From CAYZTD01 sp964473335 (GTDB lineage: Archaea > Thermoplasmatota > E2 > DHVEG-1): a stretch of 14,201 nucleotides of DNA. Under the pieces are notes generated by a model. The model saw only the letters and a list, made by a program, of their open reading frames with translations, made no database searches and was not told the DNA's origin. The stretch lies in assembly GCA_964473335.1 (NCBI GenBank), contig CAYYOO010000041.1:1-14201 (forward strand). The letters run 5' to 3'. Positions 13,601 to 14,201 of this stretch are shown in pieces; position 1 is the first letter of the stretch, and the number at the start of each line of letters is the position of its first letter. The position numbers and the translations under genes are program-made.

Positions 13601-14201
13601 TTACAATCTATCTATCAACGAACTAATCATCAAGGGTAACATTACAGTTGCATCACCATATACTGTTGTATTATCTGCTTTTTCTTTTACTTTTCCCCAT
13701 GAGATTGCTTCACGGGTTTGAGCCCCAGAGAGACTTCCATCATATTCTTGGGAAGTGGTATTATATACTACATAGTCAAGACCATCGCAGAATTGATTCC
13801 ACCAAATGGTATGATGTTTTGATATGCCTCCTCCAATAATTAAAGCACCTGTTTTTTCTGAATCAAAAACAATATCTGATAGATCTTGTTCATCTTTTAA
13901 TAAATCTATTGTAAAATCACGATGGTCCTGATAATACATCCAGAGTTGAGAACCAAATGCACCATCTGTGATACCTGGAACAAAAATTGGTATCTTATTT
14001 TTATATGCCCAATATATAATAGAATCTTCTTTGTTTTCTTCTTTTTCAAGGTGTTTACCAAATTCCCATATTATTTCTTTAGTGGACCACTTAGTTTTAT
14101 CTTTTGATATCTCATTTAAAATCGGCTGCATCCTTTTTTCAAGTACCTCTCCATAGCATTTGTTTGGAATAAAAATATTTCCAAGTCGGTTTACTCCTTT
14201 T
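13601..14201 (-). CDS. dys: deoxyhypusine synthase, partial (N-terminus outside window)
   Basis: Transfers the aminobutyl group of spermidine to a lysine of the translation factor aIF5A. The window holds the last 199 codons; the frame is open to the edge at 14201. It begins KGVNRLGNIFIPNK, which matches the family segment near the middle of the protein, so a first ATG at 14131 is an artefact of the cut. Visible signatures are IPIFVPGITDGAFGSQLW, the active-site region GGGISKHHTIWW with the catalytic lysine, DYVVYNTTSQEYDGSLSGAQTREAISWGKV, and a final YGDATVMLPL. The C-terminus is complete. The stop is five bases from the opposing creatininase-family stop, leaving no room for separate terminators. 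Confidence 0.96.
   Translation of the reverse strand, partial: KGVNRLGNIFIPNKCYGEVLEKRMQPILNEISKDKTKWSTKEIIWEFGKHLEKEENKEDSIIYWAYKNKIPIFVPGITDGAFGSQLWMYYQDHRDFTIDLLKDEQDLSDIVFDSEKTGALIIGGGISKHHTIWWNQFCDGLDYVVYNTTSQEYDGSLSGAQTREAISWGKVKEKADNTTVYGDATVMLPLMISSLIDRL

Noticed and set aside
1..14201. CRISPR array, insertion sequence, toxin-antitoxin or defence system
   Set aside because: No direct repeats with spacers, transposase-like protein, inverted ends or defence domains were found. The window is dense with core genes.

Overview
This is a compact, AT-rich archaeal chromosome segment. Every sizeable gene is a housekeeping or conserved archaeal type: class I lysyl-tRNA synthetase, archaeal-type alanyl-tRNA synthetase with an N-terminal zinc module, Sec61-beta, a zinc-ribbon MBF1, type II methionine aminopeptidase, deoxyhypusine synthase and an archaeal-type phosphoglycerate kinase. 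Promoter-like TATA elements and T-rich gene ends replace bacterial -35/-10 boxes and hairpin terminators. The set points to a euryarchaeal lineage. A Thermoplasmatota-like organism is my guess, but the sequence alone does not prove it. Gaps between genes are short; the longest, about 135 bases, separates two divergent genes.

Region 1 (1-5945, minus strand) reads, in transcription order, a GfcR-like regulator (HTH plus PRPP-binding phosphoribosyltransferase fold), class I LysRS, a radical-SAM tRNA methylthiotransferase, a bacterial-type GAPDH and an archaeal-type PGK. The 5' part of a tRNA-Ala(CGC) follows and is cut by the window edge. Small gaps (about 20-70 bases) suggest co-transcription of at least part of the run, with a possible extra promoter before pgk. 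The run joins two adjacent glycolytic/gluconeogenic enzymes to a homologue of a sugar-metabolism regulator, and joins LysRS to an enzyme expected to modify tRNA-Lys.

Region 2 (5946-9779) starts with a divergent promoter region serving gfcR and a small Sec61-beta gene (57 aa). Sec61-beta converges on alaS. A second divergent region carries a palindromic TATA-like element between alaS and a DUF1614-like multi-pass membrane protein.

Region 3 (9867-13595, plus strand) is a probable operon: a long coiled-coil protein of the COG1340 type, archaeal MBF1, a Sua5/YrdC threonylcarbamoyl-AMP synthase, methionine aminopeptidase and a divergent creatininase-fold amidohydrolase that overlaps map by four bases. 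A truncated deoxyhypusine synthase on the minus strand converges on it with five bases between the stops.

The common theme is translation: tRNA charging (LysRS, AlaRS), tRNA position 37 modification (Sua5, methylthiotransferase), nascent-chain processing and export (Map, Sec61-beta), eIF5A modification (DHS) and a transcription/translation-associated factor (MBF1). I found no mobile element, CRISPR array, toxin-antitoxin pair, defence locus or biosynthetic cluster. The most interesting points are gene pairings, a mixed-ancestry gap/pgk pair, a creatininase homologue with an altered active-site loop, and two uncharacterised archaeal families.
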